64,000 bases of DNA, from the NCBI RefSeq assembly GCF_047302405.1, contig NZ_CP154853.1, forward strand, positions 372,001-436,000, given 5' to 3'. The position numbers and the translations under genes were made by a program. The DNA comes from Alkalihalobacillus sp047302405. GTDB taxonomy: Bacteria > Bacillota > Bacilli > Bacillales > Bacillaceae_D. The notes beneath the pieces were generated by a model, which worked only from the letters and a program-made list of their open reading frames with translations, was not told the origin of the DNA and made no database searches. Below, piece by piece: positions 15,442-24,112 of the stretch (positions are counted from its first letter, which is position 1; each line of letters starts with the position of its first letter).

Positions 15442-17862
15442 ATGTCTTTTTCACATCAAAAAATTGAAAAGAAATGGCAGCGATACTGGGAAGAAAATAA
15501 CACTTTCCAAACAACGGAAGATAAGGATAAAGAAAAATTTTATGCATTAGATATGTTCCCGTTCCCATCAGGAGCTGGGCTTCATGTTGGACATCCAGAA
15601 GGTTATACGGCGACCGATATTTTATCACGTTTTAAAAGAATGCAAGGTTATAATGTCCTTCACCCGATGGGTTGGGATGCTTTTGGATTACCAGCGGAAC
15701 AATACGCATTAGATACAGGGAATGATCCAGCGGAATTCACGACTAAAAATATTAATACATTCCGCCGTCAAATTAAATCATTAGGCTTTTCTTATGATTG
15801 GGAGCGTGAAGTCGCCACAACGGATCCTGACTATTATAAATGGACACAATGGATTTTCTTAAAGCTTTATGAACATGATTTAGCTTATATTGATGAGGTA
15901 GCTGTTAACTGGTGTCCAGCTTTAGGGACGGTTTTAGCGAATGAAGAGGTTATTGATGGCAAAAGTGAACGAGGTGATCATCCGGTAGAACGACGTCCGA
16001 TGAAACAATGGATGCTTAAAATTACTGCTTACGCTGACCGTTTGATCGATGATTTAGAGGAGTTGGATTGGCCAGAAAGTATTAAAGAAATGCAGCGTAA
16101 CTGGATTGGACGTTCTGAAGGGGCTGAAGTTACCTTTAAAATTGCCGATCATGATAAAGAAGTGACTGTTTTTACGACAAGACCAGATACATTATTTGGT
16201 GCAACTTATATGGTCCTTGCTCCTGAGCATAAGTTTGTTGAGGCAATCACAACTGAAAGCGAACGAGCGAGCGTTGAAGCATATAAAAAAGAGGTATCGT
16301 CAAAGAGTGACCTAGAACGGACTGAACTTTCTAAAGAAAAAACGGGTGTTTTTACAGGTGCTTATGCAATTAATCCAGCAAATGGAGAGAAAATCCCAGT
16401 TTGGATTGGTGACTATGTTTTAGCCAGTTACGGAACGGGTGCGATTATGGCGGTTCCAGCTCATGATGAGCGCGATTATGAATTTGCAAAAACTTTTAAA
16501 TTGCCTATTAGAGAAGTAGTGGCTGGTGGTGATGTTTCCAAAGAAGCATATGTTGGGGACGGTAGCCATGTGAACTCTGATTTCTTAGATGGTTTTGGAA
16601 AAGAAGAAGCGATTGCAAAAATGATTGATTGGCTAGAAGAAAAAGGTCTTGGTACGAAGAAAGTTACCTATCGTTTACGTGATTGGTTGTTTAGTCGTCA
16701 GCGATATTGGGGGGAGCCAATTCCAATTATTCATTGGGAAGATGGTACAATGTCACCGCTAAAAGAGGAAGAATTACCATTAACTCTTCCTGTAATGTCA
16801 GAGATTAAGCCTTCTGATACAGGGGAATCTCCACTTGCTAATAATAAAAAATGGTTAGAAGTCGTTGATCCAAAGACAGGCAAAAAGGGACGTCGTGAAA
16901 CCAATACAATGCCTAACTGGGCGGGAAGCTGCTGGTACTATTTAAGGTATATTGATCCAAAAAATAGTGATGATTTAGCCGATCCAGAAAAATTAAAGCA
17001 ATGGTTACCAGTTGATATTTATATTGGTGGTCAGGAACATGCAGTTCTTCACTTATTATATGCTCGTTTTTGGCATAAATTTTTATACGATATTGGTGTT
17101 GTTCCAACAAAAGAGCCATTCCAAAAGCTTTATAACCAAGGAATGATCTTAGGGGAAAACAATGAGAAAATGAGTAAATCAAAAGGAAATGTTGTTAATC
17201 CGGATGAAGTGGTGGAGAGTCATGGTGCAGATACGTTACGTTTATACGAAATGTTCATGGGACCTTTAGATGCTTCCATTGCTTGGTCAACTAATGGGTT
17301 AGATGGTTCAAGACGTTTCTTAGATCGAATTTGGCGCTTATTTATGAACGAGCAATCAGGTGATTTAAGTGAAGCGATTCAAGATTGTGTTGGATCTGAT
17401 ACGTTAACTCGTGTTTATCATCAGACAGTGAAAAAAGTGACGGAGGACATAGAAGGTTTACGTTTCAATGTTGCGATTTCTCAATTAATGGTGTTCATTA
17501 ATGAAGCTTACAAACAAGAAAAACTTCCAAAAGAACTAATGGAAGGATTTGTGAAATTAATTGCCCCGATTGTGCCGCACTTAGCTGAGGAATTGTGGCA
17601 TAAGTTAGGTCATGAAGGAACGATTTCTTATGTGGAGTGGCCAGAATACGATGAAAACTGGTTAGTCGAGAACGAAATCGAAGTCGTTGTCCAAATCAAT
17701 GGGAAAGTCAAAGCTAAACTTGTAATTCCAGCTGATGCAAACCGTGAGCAAATGCAGGAATTAGCCTTAGAAGATGATAAAGTGAAAGCAGCGATGGAAG
17801 GCAAATCCGTACGCAAAGTCATTGCAGTACCAGGGAAATTAGTTAATATCGTTGTTGGATAA
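15442..17862 (+). CDS. leuS: Leucyl-tRNA synthetase
   Basis: Class Ia aminoacyl-tRNA synthetase charging tRNA-Leu. The HIGH-type motif is HVGH at residues 48-51, the KMSKS loop is exact at 576-580, and the CP1 editing insertion runs between about 220 and 400 (TTRPDTLFGATYMVLAPEH, and AVPAHDERDYEFA). The anticodon-binding and C-terminal domains complete an 806-aa protein of normal bacterial length. ATG 15442 follows AAGGAGG. Controlled by the T-box. The presence of repeat R1 right before the ribosome binding site is unusual. Confidence 0.98.
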   Translation: MSFSHQKIEKKWQRYWEENNTFQTTEDKDKEKFYALDMFPFPSGAGLHVGHPEGYTATDILSRFKRMQGYNVLHPMGWDAFGLPAEQYALDTGNDPAEFTTKNINTFRRQIKSLGFSYDWEREVATTDPDYYKWTQWIFLKLYEHDLAYIDEVAVNWCPALGTVLANEEVIDGKSERGDHPVERRPMKQWMLKITAYADRLIDDLEELDWPESIKEMQRNWIGRSEGAEVTFKIADHDKEVTVFTTRPDTLFGATYMVLAPEHKFVEAITTESERASVEAYKKEVSSKSDLERTELSKEKTGVFTGAYAINPANGEKIPVWIGDYVLASYGTGAIMAVPAHDERDYEFAKTFKLPIREVVAGGDVSKEAYVGDGSHVNSDFLDGFGKEEAIAKMIDWLEEKGLGTKKVTYRLRDWLFSRQRYWGEPIPIIHWEDGTMSPLKEEELPLTLPVMSEIKPSDTGESPLANNKKWLEVVDPKTGKKGRRETNTMPNWAGSCWYYLRYIDPKNSDDLADPEKLKQWLPVDIYIGGQEHAVLHLLYARFWHKFLYDIGVVPTKEPFQKLYNQGMILGENNEKMSKSKGNVVNPDEVVESHGADTLRLYEMFMGPLDASIAWSTNGLDGSRRFLDRIWRLFMNEQSGDLSEAIQDCVGSDTLTRVYHQTVKKVTEDIEGLRFNVAISQLMVFINEAYKQEKLPKELMEGFVKLIAPIVPHLAEELWHKLGHEGTISYVEWPEYDENWLVENEIEVVVQINGKVKAKLVIPADANREQMQELALEDDKVKAAMEGKSVRKVIAVPGKLVNIVVG

Positions 17863-17876
17863 ATAAAGAAATAGGA

Positions 17877-17916
17877 AGAACGTGTGCTAGCTTTGGGGCT
17901 AGTGCACGTTCTTTTG
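17877..17916 (+). terminator. leuS terminator
   Basis: AGAACGTGtGCTAGC pairs with GCTAGtGCACGTTCT, then TTTT. Confidence 0.85.
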
Positions 17917-17921
17917 CGTAG

Positions 17922-18100
17922 CGGAATCAAAGGAGGTCAACGAAGCCTGAGGCAGTTGAATAAGAGCAGAAAAGGGAATCAAAGGGCCCGAATGAGTCCA
18001 AAAGCGATCGAATAAGAGCGGCAAAGGGAATCAAAGGGCCCGAATGAGTCCAAAAGCACTCGAATAAGAGCGGCAAAGGGAATCATCAAGCCGAAGGAAG
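17922..18100. repeat. Second array of the 52-bp repeat, inverse orientation
   Basis: GGAATCA markers at 17923, 17975, 18027 and 18079 give an exact 52-bp period over three full units plus a partial one. A unit reads GGGAATCAAAGGGCCCGAAT, GAGTCCAAAAGCACTCGAAT, AAGAGCGGCAAA. Its reverse complement (GCCGCTCTTATTCGAGTGCT, TTTGGACTCATTCGGGCCC, TTTGATTCCC) aligns without gaps to the unit at 10599-11045 over roughly two thirds of positions. It lies between the convergent genes leuS and the flavoprotein gene. Confidence 0.85.
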
Positions 18101-18193
18101 TTAGAGAGTAGCAGAATAGGTATCTTCTTTTTCACTCTGAAGTTTAAAACGATTTAATTCGACAAAACACAGCACCATTATGGAGGTGTAGCA

Positions 18194-19456
18194 TTAAGTT
18201 TCTAGGCGTTCTGCTGCAGATTTTCCGGCAGTATATCCGGTTGAAAAAGCACATGTAATATTATAGCCACCTGTATAGCCATGAATATCGAGTACTTCTC
18301 CACAAAAATAAAGACCATTCTTTTTACGGGAATGCATCGATTTCGGTTCGATTTCTTTGACTGAAACGCCTCCGCCCGTAACAAAGGCTTTTTCTATTGA
18401 TAAGGTACCGTTGACTTGGATTGAAAATTGTTTAGTAGCAGAAGCTAACTTTCGAACGTCCTCATGTGGTAAACTTGCTGCGGTTAGACTAGCATCAATA
18501 TTTAAATGCTCAAATAAAAACGTTATAAATCGTTCAGGTAAAAATCCTTTTAGAACGTTTCGAACCGATTTTTTTGGTTCATCCTTTAGCTTTTTAATTA
18601 AATTCTGAAATACTTCTTCCTGATGCATGGTCGGCATAAGGTCAATTTGCATTTCGACTGTAGGTGTCTTGAATTTCTTTAAGGCTTTGACAACAAATTG
18701 ACTGCAGCGTAAAACGGCTGGGCCAGAGAGGCCAAAATGGGTAAACAACATATCGCCTTCATGAGTAATAATCGTTTTTCCTTTTGGGTTAATAACGGAA
18801 AGTTCAATTTCACGTAAGGCAAGACCTTGTAACGTTTTATTTTGAATAAATGTTTCATTAGATGTAATCGGAACTTCCGTTGGATATAGCTCGGTAATTG
18901 TATGACCTGCTTTTTGGGCCCATGGGTACCCATCACCAGTACTGCCAGTATGGGGAACGGATTTACCACCAGCTGCGACAATCACATTTTTTGTTTCGAT
19001 AATGGTGCCGTCCTGTAGTTGAACAGCTTGAACTTTTTCATCATCAAAAAGAATATCGCTTACTTTGCAGTTTGTGCGAACTTTTACTCCTAATGTAATC
19101 ATTTTATTTATTAAGGCATCGACAACCGTTTTGGCTTTGTCGCTTACTGGAAACATCCGTCCGCGATCTTCTTCCTTTAACTTAATCCCTAAATCCTCAA
19201 AAAAGGTAATGATGTTTTCATTATCAAATATAGAGAAAGGACTATGCATAAACTTACCGTTTCCAGGGATATGTTCAATTAGCTGCTTTCTTTCCATTCG
19301 GTTGGTTACATTGCAACGTCCTCCACCGGAAATGGCTAATTTTCTTCCTAACTTATCGCCTTTATCAATTAATAAAACATTTGCTCCATGTGTAGAAGCA
19401 GCAACGGAGGCCATTAAACCCGAGGGACCGCCGCCAATTATGATAACATCATACAT
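18194..19456 (-). CDS. ytfP: BaiN/HI0933-family FAD-dependent oxidoreductase (YtfP)
   Basis: Two-dinucleotide-binding-fold flavoprotein of about 420 aa. The N-terminus YDVIIIGGGPSGLMASVAA is the FAD-binding GxGxxG segment, NVIVAAGGKSVPHTGSTGDG follows, and the C-terminal FCGEVLDIHGYTGGYNITCAFSTG closes the FAD site, the signature of the HI0933/BaiN family. ATG 19456 with GGGTG six bases upstream is preferred to GTG 19465. The physiological substrate is unknown. Confidence 0.88.
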   Translation of the reverse strand: MYDVIIIGGGPSGLMASVAASTHGANVLLIDKGDKLGRKLAISGGGRCNVTNRMERKQLIEHIPGNGKFMHSPFSIFDNENIITFFEDLGIKLKEEDRGRMFPVSDKAKTVVDALINKMITLGVKVRTNCKVSDILFDDEKVQAVQLQDGTIIETKNVIVAAGGKSVPHTGSTGDGYPWAQKAGHTITELYPTEVPITSNETFIQNKTLQGLALREIELSVINPKGKTIITHEGDMLFTHFGLSGPAVLRCSQFVVKALKKFKTPTVEMQIDLMPTMHQEEVFQNLIKKLKDEPKKSVRNVLKGFLPERFITFLFEHLNIDASLTAASLPHEDVRKLASATKQFSIQVNGTLSIEKAFVTGGGVSVKEIEPKSMHSRKKNGLYFCGEVLDIHGYTGGYNITCAFSTGYTAGKSAAERLET

Positions 19457-19605
19457 TTCTTTCACCCTTTTATTTGTGAGCTAAATTTGTAAAAAAATTA
19501 AAACTATAGTGCTCAAATTAATATCGCCCTTAATCATATCATCAGAATGAACCTGGAGCCATCATTACATACATCTTTTGAACGATTTCTCATTTTATAT
19601 GAATA

Positions 19606-19617
19606 GAACGATTGTTC
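19606..19617. promoter_or_regulatory. Possible LexA-type operator
   Basis: GAACGATTGTTC fits the GAACN4GTTC core of Gram-positive LexA boxes and lies 43 bp before the amidase start. One such match is expected by chance in 64 kb, so this is weak. Confidence 0.25.
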
Positions 19618-19660
19618 CTAATGAAAAATAGAACCATATGAAAGGTAAGGAGTTAAAAAT

Positions 19661-20341
19661 GTGAGAAGTCGCTTTTGGTTTATTTTTATCATTGTTATGG
19701 TTATCCCTTTTATTCAAATAGAGAATGTAAAAGCCTATTGGAAGCCCACTTATGATGTTGTGATTGATGTTGGGCATGGTGGAGTAGATGGTGGAACATC
19801 TATCAAAGGAATTCTTGAAAAAGAAATAAATCTTCAATTTGGTTTAGAATTATATGAAGAATTAAAAGGGGATTCGTACCGGGTGGCGATTACGCGAATT
19901 CATGATTATGCTTTAAGTGATGATTATATTGGGAGAAGGGCGAGTAGGCATCAAAAGGATTTATTACAAAGGACGATGATTGTCAATTCCTTAAAACCAA
20001 AAGTATTTCTAAGCTTACATGTGAATTGGGCAAAAAATCGACAGGCCCATGGTCCGATTGTCATTTATCAAAAAAGTGAAAAAAGCTTATTTTTGGCTGA
20101 GGTTATCCAAAATCATTTAAATAGCTATTACGAAACAAAACGTAGTCCAATTAAAGGGAAAAAATACTACTTAATGAATCATACGGAGACAGCATCTGTC
20201 ATCGTAGAATTAGGTTTTTTAAGTAATGGGAATGACCGGGCGATGATGTTGGATGAACAAAAAAGAACAGAAATTGTCAAAGCGTTATCAAGTGCATTAG
20301 AGGAGTATTTTACGTTAATTTTAATCGATGAAGTCGAATGA
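19661..20341 (+). CDS. N-acetylmuramoyl-L-alanine amidase, CwlD/Amidase_3 type
   Basis: Zinc amidase that cleaves the bond between MurNAc and L-alanine in peptidoglycan. An N-terminal hydrophobic segment (residues 5-20) acts as signal or anchor. The catalytic domain follows: DVGHGGVDGGTS (first Zn His), EKEINLQFGLELYEEL (Glu ligand), FLSLHVNWAKN (second His), and VIVELGFLSNGNDRAMM (catalytic Glu). The size (226 aa) and single-domain form resemble CwlD, the spore-cortex amidase, so a sporulation role is possible. GTG 19661 is the start with AAGGAG upstream. Confidence 0.85.
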   Translation: MRSRFWFIFIIVMVIPFIQIENVKAYWKPTYDVVIDVGHGGVDGGTSIKGILEKEINLQFGLELYEELKGDSYRVAITRIHDYALSDDYIGRRASRHQKDLLQRTMIVNSLKPKVFLSLHVNWAKNRQAHGPIVIYQKSEKSLFLAEVIQNHLNSYYETKRSPIKGKKYYLMNHTETASVIVELGFLSNGNDRAMMLDEQKRTEIVKALSSALEEYFTLILIDEVE

Positions 20342-20645
20342 GCATGTACTTCTCATTTTTTGCTTCCAAGAGGGACTTCACGGGAGCAACTGAAAAACAT
20401 CGGATATGAGCTTAATTTGTCTTACTCCACTCGCTGCTTAGCTTGTCGACAAAGTCTCGTTTTGAGATGGTCGGCAAGCTTTTGTCCATTTAGACAAGGG
20501 AAAAATGTCTCTTTTATGTTATTAACTTTACTCTCACTACCTGAATTTATTTGAAAAGAAGAAAGTTCAGTAGTATAGTCAAAGGTGTATAAATAGACGA
20601 GTTCATGAATGAATACATAAATAAAAGGAAGTTGAGGCAATTAAA
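20342..20645. other. Intergenic region with a stem-loop and a promoter
   Basis: GCTTGTCGAC (20441-20450) and GTCGGCAAGC (20470-20479) form a 10-bp stem with an inner TCTC/GAGA pair, then TTTTG, a possible terminator. A SigA promoter lies further on. The 64-codon open frame across 20360-20554 looks accidental. Confidence 0.5.
20551..20579 (+). promoter_or_regulatory. SigA promoter of yjbQ
   Basis: TTGAAA (20551-20556), 17-bp spacer, TATAGT (20574-20579), 67 bp before the start codon. Confidence 0.6.
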
Positions 20646-21047
20646 ATGCTAATTAAACAAAGCATCCAAACTAATTCTCGTGATGAAATGATTGATATAA
20701 CAAGAGCAATTGAAAAGCTTGTTTCTGGGGCAGGAGTGAAAAACGGCTTAGTCAACATTTATTGCCCTCATACAACAGCTGGCATTACGATAAATGAGAA
20801 CGCAGATCCTGATGTTGTGCACGATATGTTAATGAGGTGGGATGAAGTGTATCCTTGGTTGCATTCAAAATATCGTCATATGGAGGGCAATTCCGCCGCT
20901 CATTTAAAGGCAAGTACGGTTGGTAGTTCTCAAACGATCATTATTGAAAAAGAAAAACTTATTTTAGGTACTTGGCAAGGCATTTATTTTTGCGAATTTG
21001 ATGGTCCACGTCATCGTACTTACTATGTAAAGATTATCGAAGGGTAA
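20646..21047 (+). CDS. yjbQ: YjbQ/UPF0047 family protein
   Basis: Single-domain cytosolic protein of 133 aa. The family residues are clear: CPHTTAGITINENADPDV, LHSKYRHMEGNSAAHLKAS and LGTWQGIYFCEFDGPRHR. Clustered histidines and the acidic residue probably bind metal or phosphate. E. coli YjbQ has weak thiamine phosphate synthase activity, probably not its main role. It has its own promoter and precedes ytgP by 55 bp. Confidence 0.88.
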   Translation: MLIKQSIQTNSRDEMIDITRAIEKLVSGAGVKNGLVNIYCPHTTAGITINENADPDVVHDMLMRWDEVYPWLHSKYRHMEGNSAAHLKASTVGSSQTIIIEKEKLILGTWQGIYFCEFDGPRHRTYYVKIIEG

Positions 21048-21102
21048 TTTCGTTAAAGCATTTTAGATCGAGAAGGAATCGAGAGAAGCATAGGAGGAAC
21101 GG

Positions 21103-22737
21103 ATGGCAGATTCAAAATTATTACGTGGAACGATGGTGTTAACCGCGGCAACATTGATTTCCAAAATCCTTGGTTTTATTTATATTATTCCTTTTAATCA
21201 TCTAGTAGGGTCAGCGGGTATTGGCTTGTATCAATTTGGCTATATTCCTTATACGGTGATGCTTAGCCTAGCAACGGCAGGAGTTCCGCTTGCCGTTTCT
21301 AAATTTGTTTCCAAATATCAAGCTTTGGATGATTATTATACAGGTTATCGTTTGTTCCGTTCTGGATTAATCTTAATGTCGATAACTGGTTTTCTTGCGT
21401 TTTTATTATTATTTTTCTTAGCACCTGTGATGGCACCATATATTTCACCAGATGCTACAAAAGGAATAGGCGATTATGTTTTAGATGATATTATCTTTGC
21501 CATTCGTATGGTCAGTTTTGCCTTAATTATTGTGCCATTAATGGCGATTATCCGTGGTTTTTTCCAAGGGTACCAATCGATGGGACCGACAAGTGTCTCA
21601 CAGGTTGTAGAGCAAATTGTCCGCATTTGCTTTATTTTAGCCGCTGCTTTTTTAATTATGAATATTGGCACGGGTAATCTTGTCTTAGCTGTTGGTTTTG
21701 CTACATTTGGAGCTTTTGTTGGAGCGATTGGTGGTTTAGGCGTTTTAATTTATTTTTGGATCAAAAGGCGTAAAGGAATATTAGAACAGGTTGAATCAAG
21801 TACGGTACGTCATGAGATAAAGCTGAAGGAAATGTATAAGGAATTAATTGTCTATGCGTTACCGTTATCTTTTGTTGGATTAGCGATTCCATTGTTTCAA
21901 TTTGTTGATTTGTTTACAGTGAAGGCTGGCTTAAGTGCGATTGGATTTGAAGAAGGGACTGCATTTTTTGGGATTTTTACGGGTACGGTTCATAAAATTG
22001 TCTTAATCCCAATGGCACTCGCAACAGCGTTATCGATCACACTCGTTCCGACGATTACTAAATCGTTTACGAACAATGACCAAATCACTTTACAAAAACA
22101 AATTACGCAAACCTATCAAATCATTTTATTTATTTCTTTCCCGGCTGCTGTTGGGATGGCGACATTAGGAGACAGCATTTATATTTCGCTTTATGGTTAT
22201 GACAATGAGGTACTAGGTGGAGCGATTTTAAGTTCTTATGGTCCCATTACACTTTTATTTTCCCTTTTTGCCGTAACAGGAGCGATTTTACAAGGGATGA
22301 ATCGCCAAAAGTTTGCTGTTGTCGCGTTAATTATTGGATTATTGTTTAAGTTGGCTACGAACTATTTGTTTATTGTCCTTTTTGGAGAATATGGAGCTAT
22401 TATTTCTAGTTATCTAGGTTTTCTTGTTGCGATTGGAATTAATGTCTGGGCGATTGGACATTATGCTGATTTTCATTATGGTTTTATTTTAAAAAGATTG
22501 CTGCTTATTTCAATCTTTTCCGGTGTGATGGCCGCTGGCGTTTGGATTGTTAATGAAGGGATGCAATTATTCTTCCCTTTAACGAGTCGATTTAATAGTT
22601 TTATCGTCATGCTTCTAGGAGTAGCCGTTGGAGTGATTATTTACTTTTTCTTAGCGGTTCGCTCGCGTTTAGCAGGTCAAATACTCGGGGATCGATTTGA
22701 TTTATTAAATTATAAAAAACAGCGTCATCGTGAATGA
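21103..22737 (+). CDS. ytgP: MurJ/YtgP-type lipid flippase (MOP superfamily)
   Basis: Polytopic membrane protein of 544 aa with about 14 hydrophobic segments, belonging to the polysaccharide-exporter branch of the MOP superfamily. In B. subtilis YtgP complements MurJ function and is taken to flip lipid II across the membrane. The N-terminus LLRGTMVLTAATLISKILGFIYIIPF and the internal IIRGFFQGYQSMGPTSVSQVVEQIVR are family hallmarks. ATG 21103 has AGGAGG upstream. It is followed by two SEDS glycosyltransferase genes, so flippase and polymerases for cell-wall synthesis are adjacent. Confidence 0.92.
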   Translation: MADSKLLRGTMVLTAATLISKILGFIYIIPFNHLVGSAGIGLYQFGYIPYTVMLSLATAGVPLAVSKFVSKYQALDDYYTGYRLFRSGLILMSITGFLAFLLLFFLAPVMAPYISPDATKGIGDYVLDDIIFAIRMVSFALIIVPLMAIIRGFFQGYQSMGPTSVSQVVEQIVRICFILAAAFLIMNIGTGNLVLAVGFATFGAFVGAIGGLGVLIYFWIKRRKGILEQVESSTVRHEIKLKEMYKELIVYALPLSFVGLAIPLFQFVDLFTVKAGLSAIGFEEGTAFFGIFTGTVHKIVLIPMALATALSITLVPTITKSFTNNDQITLQKQITQTYQIILFISFPAAVGMATLGDSIYISLYGYDNEVLGGAILSSYGPITLLFSLFAVTGAILQGMNRQKFAVVALIIGLLFKLATNYLFIVLFGEYGAIISSYLGFLVAIGINVWAIGHYADFHYGFILKRLLLISIFSGVMAAGVWIVNEGMQLFFPLTSRFNSFIVMLLGVAVGVIIYFFLAVRSRLAGQILGDRFDLLNYKKQRHRE

Positions 22738-22763
22738 ACAACGAAAATCTTGTAAAATTACTG

Positions 22764-22786
22764 CGCCCCTTCATCAGAAGGGGCGT
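22764..22786 (+). terminator. Stem-loop after ytgP
   Basis: CGCCCCTT / AAGGGGCG with a six-base loop. The T-tract is weak (TAAAATATACATTTT), so termination may be partial. Confidence 0.55.
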
Positions 22787-22837
22787 AAAATATACATTTT
22801 GGTAAAAAAATAGACATTTGTTGACAGGGAATGGCTC

Positions 22838-22866
22838 TTTTGAATTAGAGGAACGTTTGCTATAAT
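22838..22866 (+). promoter_or_regulatory. Promoter of the SEDS gene pair
   Basis: A perfect -10 TATAAT (22861-22866) has a weak -35 (TTTTGA) at 17 bp spacing. Confidence 0.45.
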
Positions 22867-22923
22867 TAAGCTTGCAACGCACTAGCGATACATAGAAAAA
22901 GGCTAGGGAAAGTTGGGGATGAA

Positions 22924-24078
22924 ATGAAATACTCTTTTTGGAAAGATAATGATTGGACTTTAATTATAACCATACTCCTGTTATCCGCTTTCGGCCTTCT
23001 TATGGTTTTTAGTGCAAGCTATGTGTTAGCTTATACCGATCAAAATCTTCAAGACCCCTACTATTTTATCAAAAGACAAGTGATGTGGTTTGGCTTAGCG
23101 TCACTCGTATTTTTATTTGTGATGCATTTCCCCTATCGTTTTTATCGGAAATTATCAGTGATCGTTATTGTCGTTTCGATTATTTTATTAATTTTAGTAA
23201 AGATGCCAGGTATTGGTCACACGGTAAGTGGTGCTGAACGTTGGATTCGTTTGCCTGGGTTAGGTGTCATACAGCCTTCAGAGTTTGTAAAGCTCGGAGT
23301 TATCATCTACTTAGCTCAAGTTTATACACAAAAACAAGCATACATTGATAAATTTTTAACGGGCGTAATGCCTCCCCTTATTATGGTCGGTGTTATTTTT
23401 GGCTTAATTATGCTGCAACCGGATTTAGGGACAGCGACCTCGATTATGATTGTAGCTATACTACTTGCCTTCTTTTCGGGAGCTAGGTTTCGCCATTTAT
23501 TTGGTCTCATCTCAGTAGGTGCAGTGATGTTTATCTTTTTTGTTCGAGATGAACCTTATCGAATGCAGAGGATTACTTCTTTTACAGATCCGTTTGCTGA
23601 GATGTGGGGGGATGGGTATCAACTGATTCAGTCCTATATTGCGATTGCTCATGGTGGTTTAAGTGGGACAGGCCTTGGGTTAAGTGTGCAGAAGTTGCTT
23701 TATTTGCCAGAGGCTCATACCGATTTTATCTTGGCAATTATTGCGGAAGAACTAGGGATTTTTGGTGTGTTATTTGTTTTTATTTGTTATTCGATTATCA
23801 TTTTCCGTGGAGTTGTAATTGGGACAAGGTGTAAGTCCCCGTTTGGAAGTTTGCTCGCGTTTGGGATAACTTTTCAATTGGCGATTCAAATTGTCTTTAA
23901 TGTAGGAGCAGTTACAGGGCTATTACCGATTACAGGTGTGCCTCTTCCATTGCTTAGTAATGGGGGTTCCTCGCTACTTGTGAGCTTTATTGGCTTAGCG
24001 ATCGTTGCAAATATTTCGAGAAATAATATAAGACAACAACGGTTAAAAGGACAACTGGACGAACAAGTTCCAGCTTAA
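22924..24078 (+). CDS. SEDS peptidoglycan glycosyltransferase, FtsW-like
   Basis: Membrane polymerase of the FtsW/RodA/SpoVE family with about ten transmembrane helices in 384 aa. Hallmarks are GAERWIRLPGLGVIQPSEFVKLG, MLQPDLGTATSIMI, GLSGTGLGLSVQKLLYLPEAHTDFILAIIAEELG and the end GLLPITGVPLPLLSNGGSSLL. The helix-4 loop GHTVSGAERW and PEAHTDFIF look more FtsW/SpoVE-like. The partner class B PBP is not adjacent. A second SEDS gene starts 34 bp downstream. Whether it serves division, sporulation or elongation cannot be decided from sequence alone. Confidence 0.9.
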   Translation: MKYSFWKDNDWTLIITILLLSAFGLLMVFSASYVLAYTDQNLQDPYYFIKRQVMWFGLASLVFLFVMHFPYRFYRKLSVIVIVVSIILLILVKMPGIGHTVSGAERWIRLPGLGVIQPSEFVKLGVIIYLAQVYTQKQAYIDKFLTGVMPPLIMVGVIFGLIMLQPDLGTATSIMIVAILLAFFSGARFRHLFGLISVGAVMFIFFVRDEPYRMQRITSFTDPFAEMWGDGYQLIQSYIAIAHGGLSGTGLGLSVQKLLYLPEAHTDFILAIIAEELGIFGVLFVFICYSIIIFRGVVIGTRCKSPFGSLLAFGITFQLAIQIVFNVGAVTGLLPITGVPLPLLSNGGSSLLVSFIGLAIVANISRNNIRQQRLKGQLDEQVPA

Positions 24079-24112
24079 TATAGATTGTTTGTTGTTTCGT
24101 TTGGAGGAGACA

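Noticed and set aside
15237..15467. Plus-strand open frame of 76 codons over repeat R1
   Set aside because: It is translation of the repeat element and runs into leuS in another frame; the same frames appear by chance in other R copies.
20360..20554. 64-codon open frame between the amidase and yjbQ
   Set aside because: No SD, contains a long inverted repeat, and the translation resembles nothing known.
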